Of a stretch of DNA of 5,542 bases, positions 5,376 to 5,542 are shown piece after piece. A program made the position numbers and the translations under genes. The stretch's first letter is position 1. The number at the start of each line of letters is the position of its first letter. The DNA is from CAMCSH01 sp043748535. Lineage in GTDB: Bacteria; Verrucomicrobiota; Lentisphaeria; Lentisphaerales; Lentisphaeraceae. The DNA lies in contig JAYTMY010000049.1 in the NCBI GenBank assembly GCA_043748535.1, forward strand, positions 1 to 5,542, given 5' to 3'. Under the pieces are notes generated by a model, which was not told where the DNA came from, did not search any database, and saw only the letters and a list, made by a program, of their open reading frames with translations.

Positions 5376-5542
5376 ATGGAAAAGACCTTTAAAGCCGAAG
5401 TGAAGGACCTCCTGAACCTCGTCATTCACTCGCTCTACTCGAACCGCGACATCTTCCTGCGCGAGCTCATCTCCAACGCCTCCGACGCCATCGACAAGGC
5501 GCAATTCACCGCCCTCTCCGACAAGTCGGTCAGCGCCCCCGG
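5376..5542 (+). CDS. htpG: Molecular chaperone HtpG (Hsp90), 3' truncated
   Basis: Only the first 55 codons are in the window. They contain the start of the Hsp90 N-terminal ATPase (GHKL/Bergerat) domain: FKAEVKDLLNLVIHSLYSN followed by RDIFLRELISNASDAIDK. E30 and N34 are the general base and the magnesium-binding Asn of the family, and D37 sits in the NASDA box. HtpG is a cytoplasmic ATP-dependent dimeric chaperone that helps client proteins fold, often with DnaK. The start is the ATG at 5376; the likely ribosome binding site AAGGA (5359-5363) is 12 bases away, a little far. The gene has its own promoter 58 bases upstream. Identity is certain. Confidence 0.96.
   Translation, partial: MEKTFKAEVKDLLNLVIHSLYSNRDIFLRELISNASDAIDKAQFTALSDKSVSAP

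Overview
The window is an ordinary-looking stretch of a GC-rich bacterial chromosome. It holds six protein genes, two of them cut by the window edges. The mixture suggests a member of the PVC group, possibly Lentisphaerota: an HflK-like SPFH protein of the kind I associate with planctomycete relatives, a divergent GH78-like protein, a typical bacterial L21 and HtpG. That placement rests on family resemblance only and is a weak guess. I see no mobile element, CRISPR array, tRNA or rRNA.

Layout. At 1-815 (+) is the 3' part of an HflK-like SPFH/band 7 protein. After an 81-base gap with two small stem-loops comes 897-3440 (+), an 847-residue cytoplasmic protein with the architecture of GH78 alpha-L-rhamnosidases but with the acidic catalytic signature apparently lost. 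Next is rplU (ribosomal protein L21, 3550-3861, +), with its own probable promoter and leader and a strong intrinsic terminator. It stands alone, without the usual rpmA. Converging on it from the minus strand is a two-domain gene (3937-4830): a small CX5R protein tyrosine phosphatase joined in frame to an ADP-ribose-pyrophosphatase-like Nudix hydrolase. The Nudix part has its own internal ATG and Shine-Dalgarno. Divergent from that gene is 4899-5264 (+), a two-helix membrane protein of the ion-channel type whose filter reads TGMGPV instead of TVGYGD. The window ends in the first 55 codons of htpG (Hsp90), preceded by a near-consensus sigma70 promoter with a stem-loop at the predicted transcript start.

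The genes do not form one pathway. Each seems to be its own transcription unit or to belong to a unit that runs out of the window. The points most worth a second look are the phosphatase-Nudix fusion with a possible second product, the probably non-catalytic GH78-like protein, the channel with a non-canonical filter, and rplU uncoupled from rpmA. I found no clear evidence of a wholly new multi-gene system.
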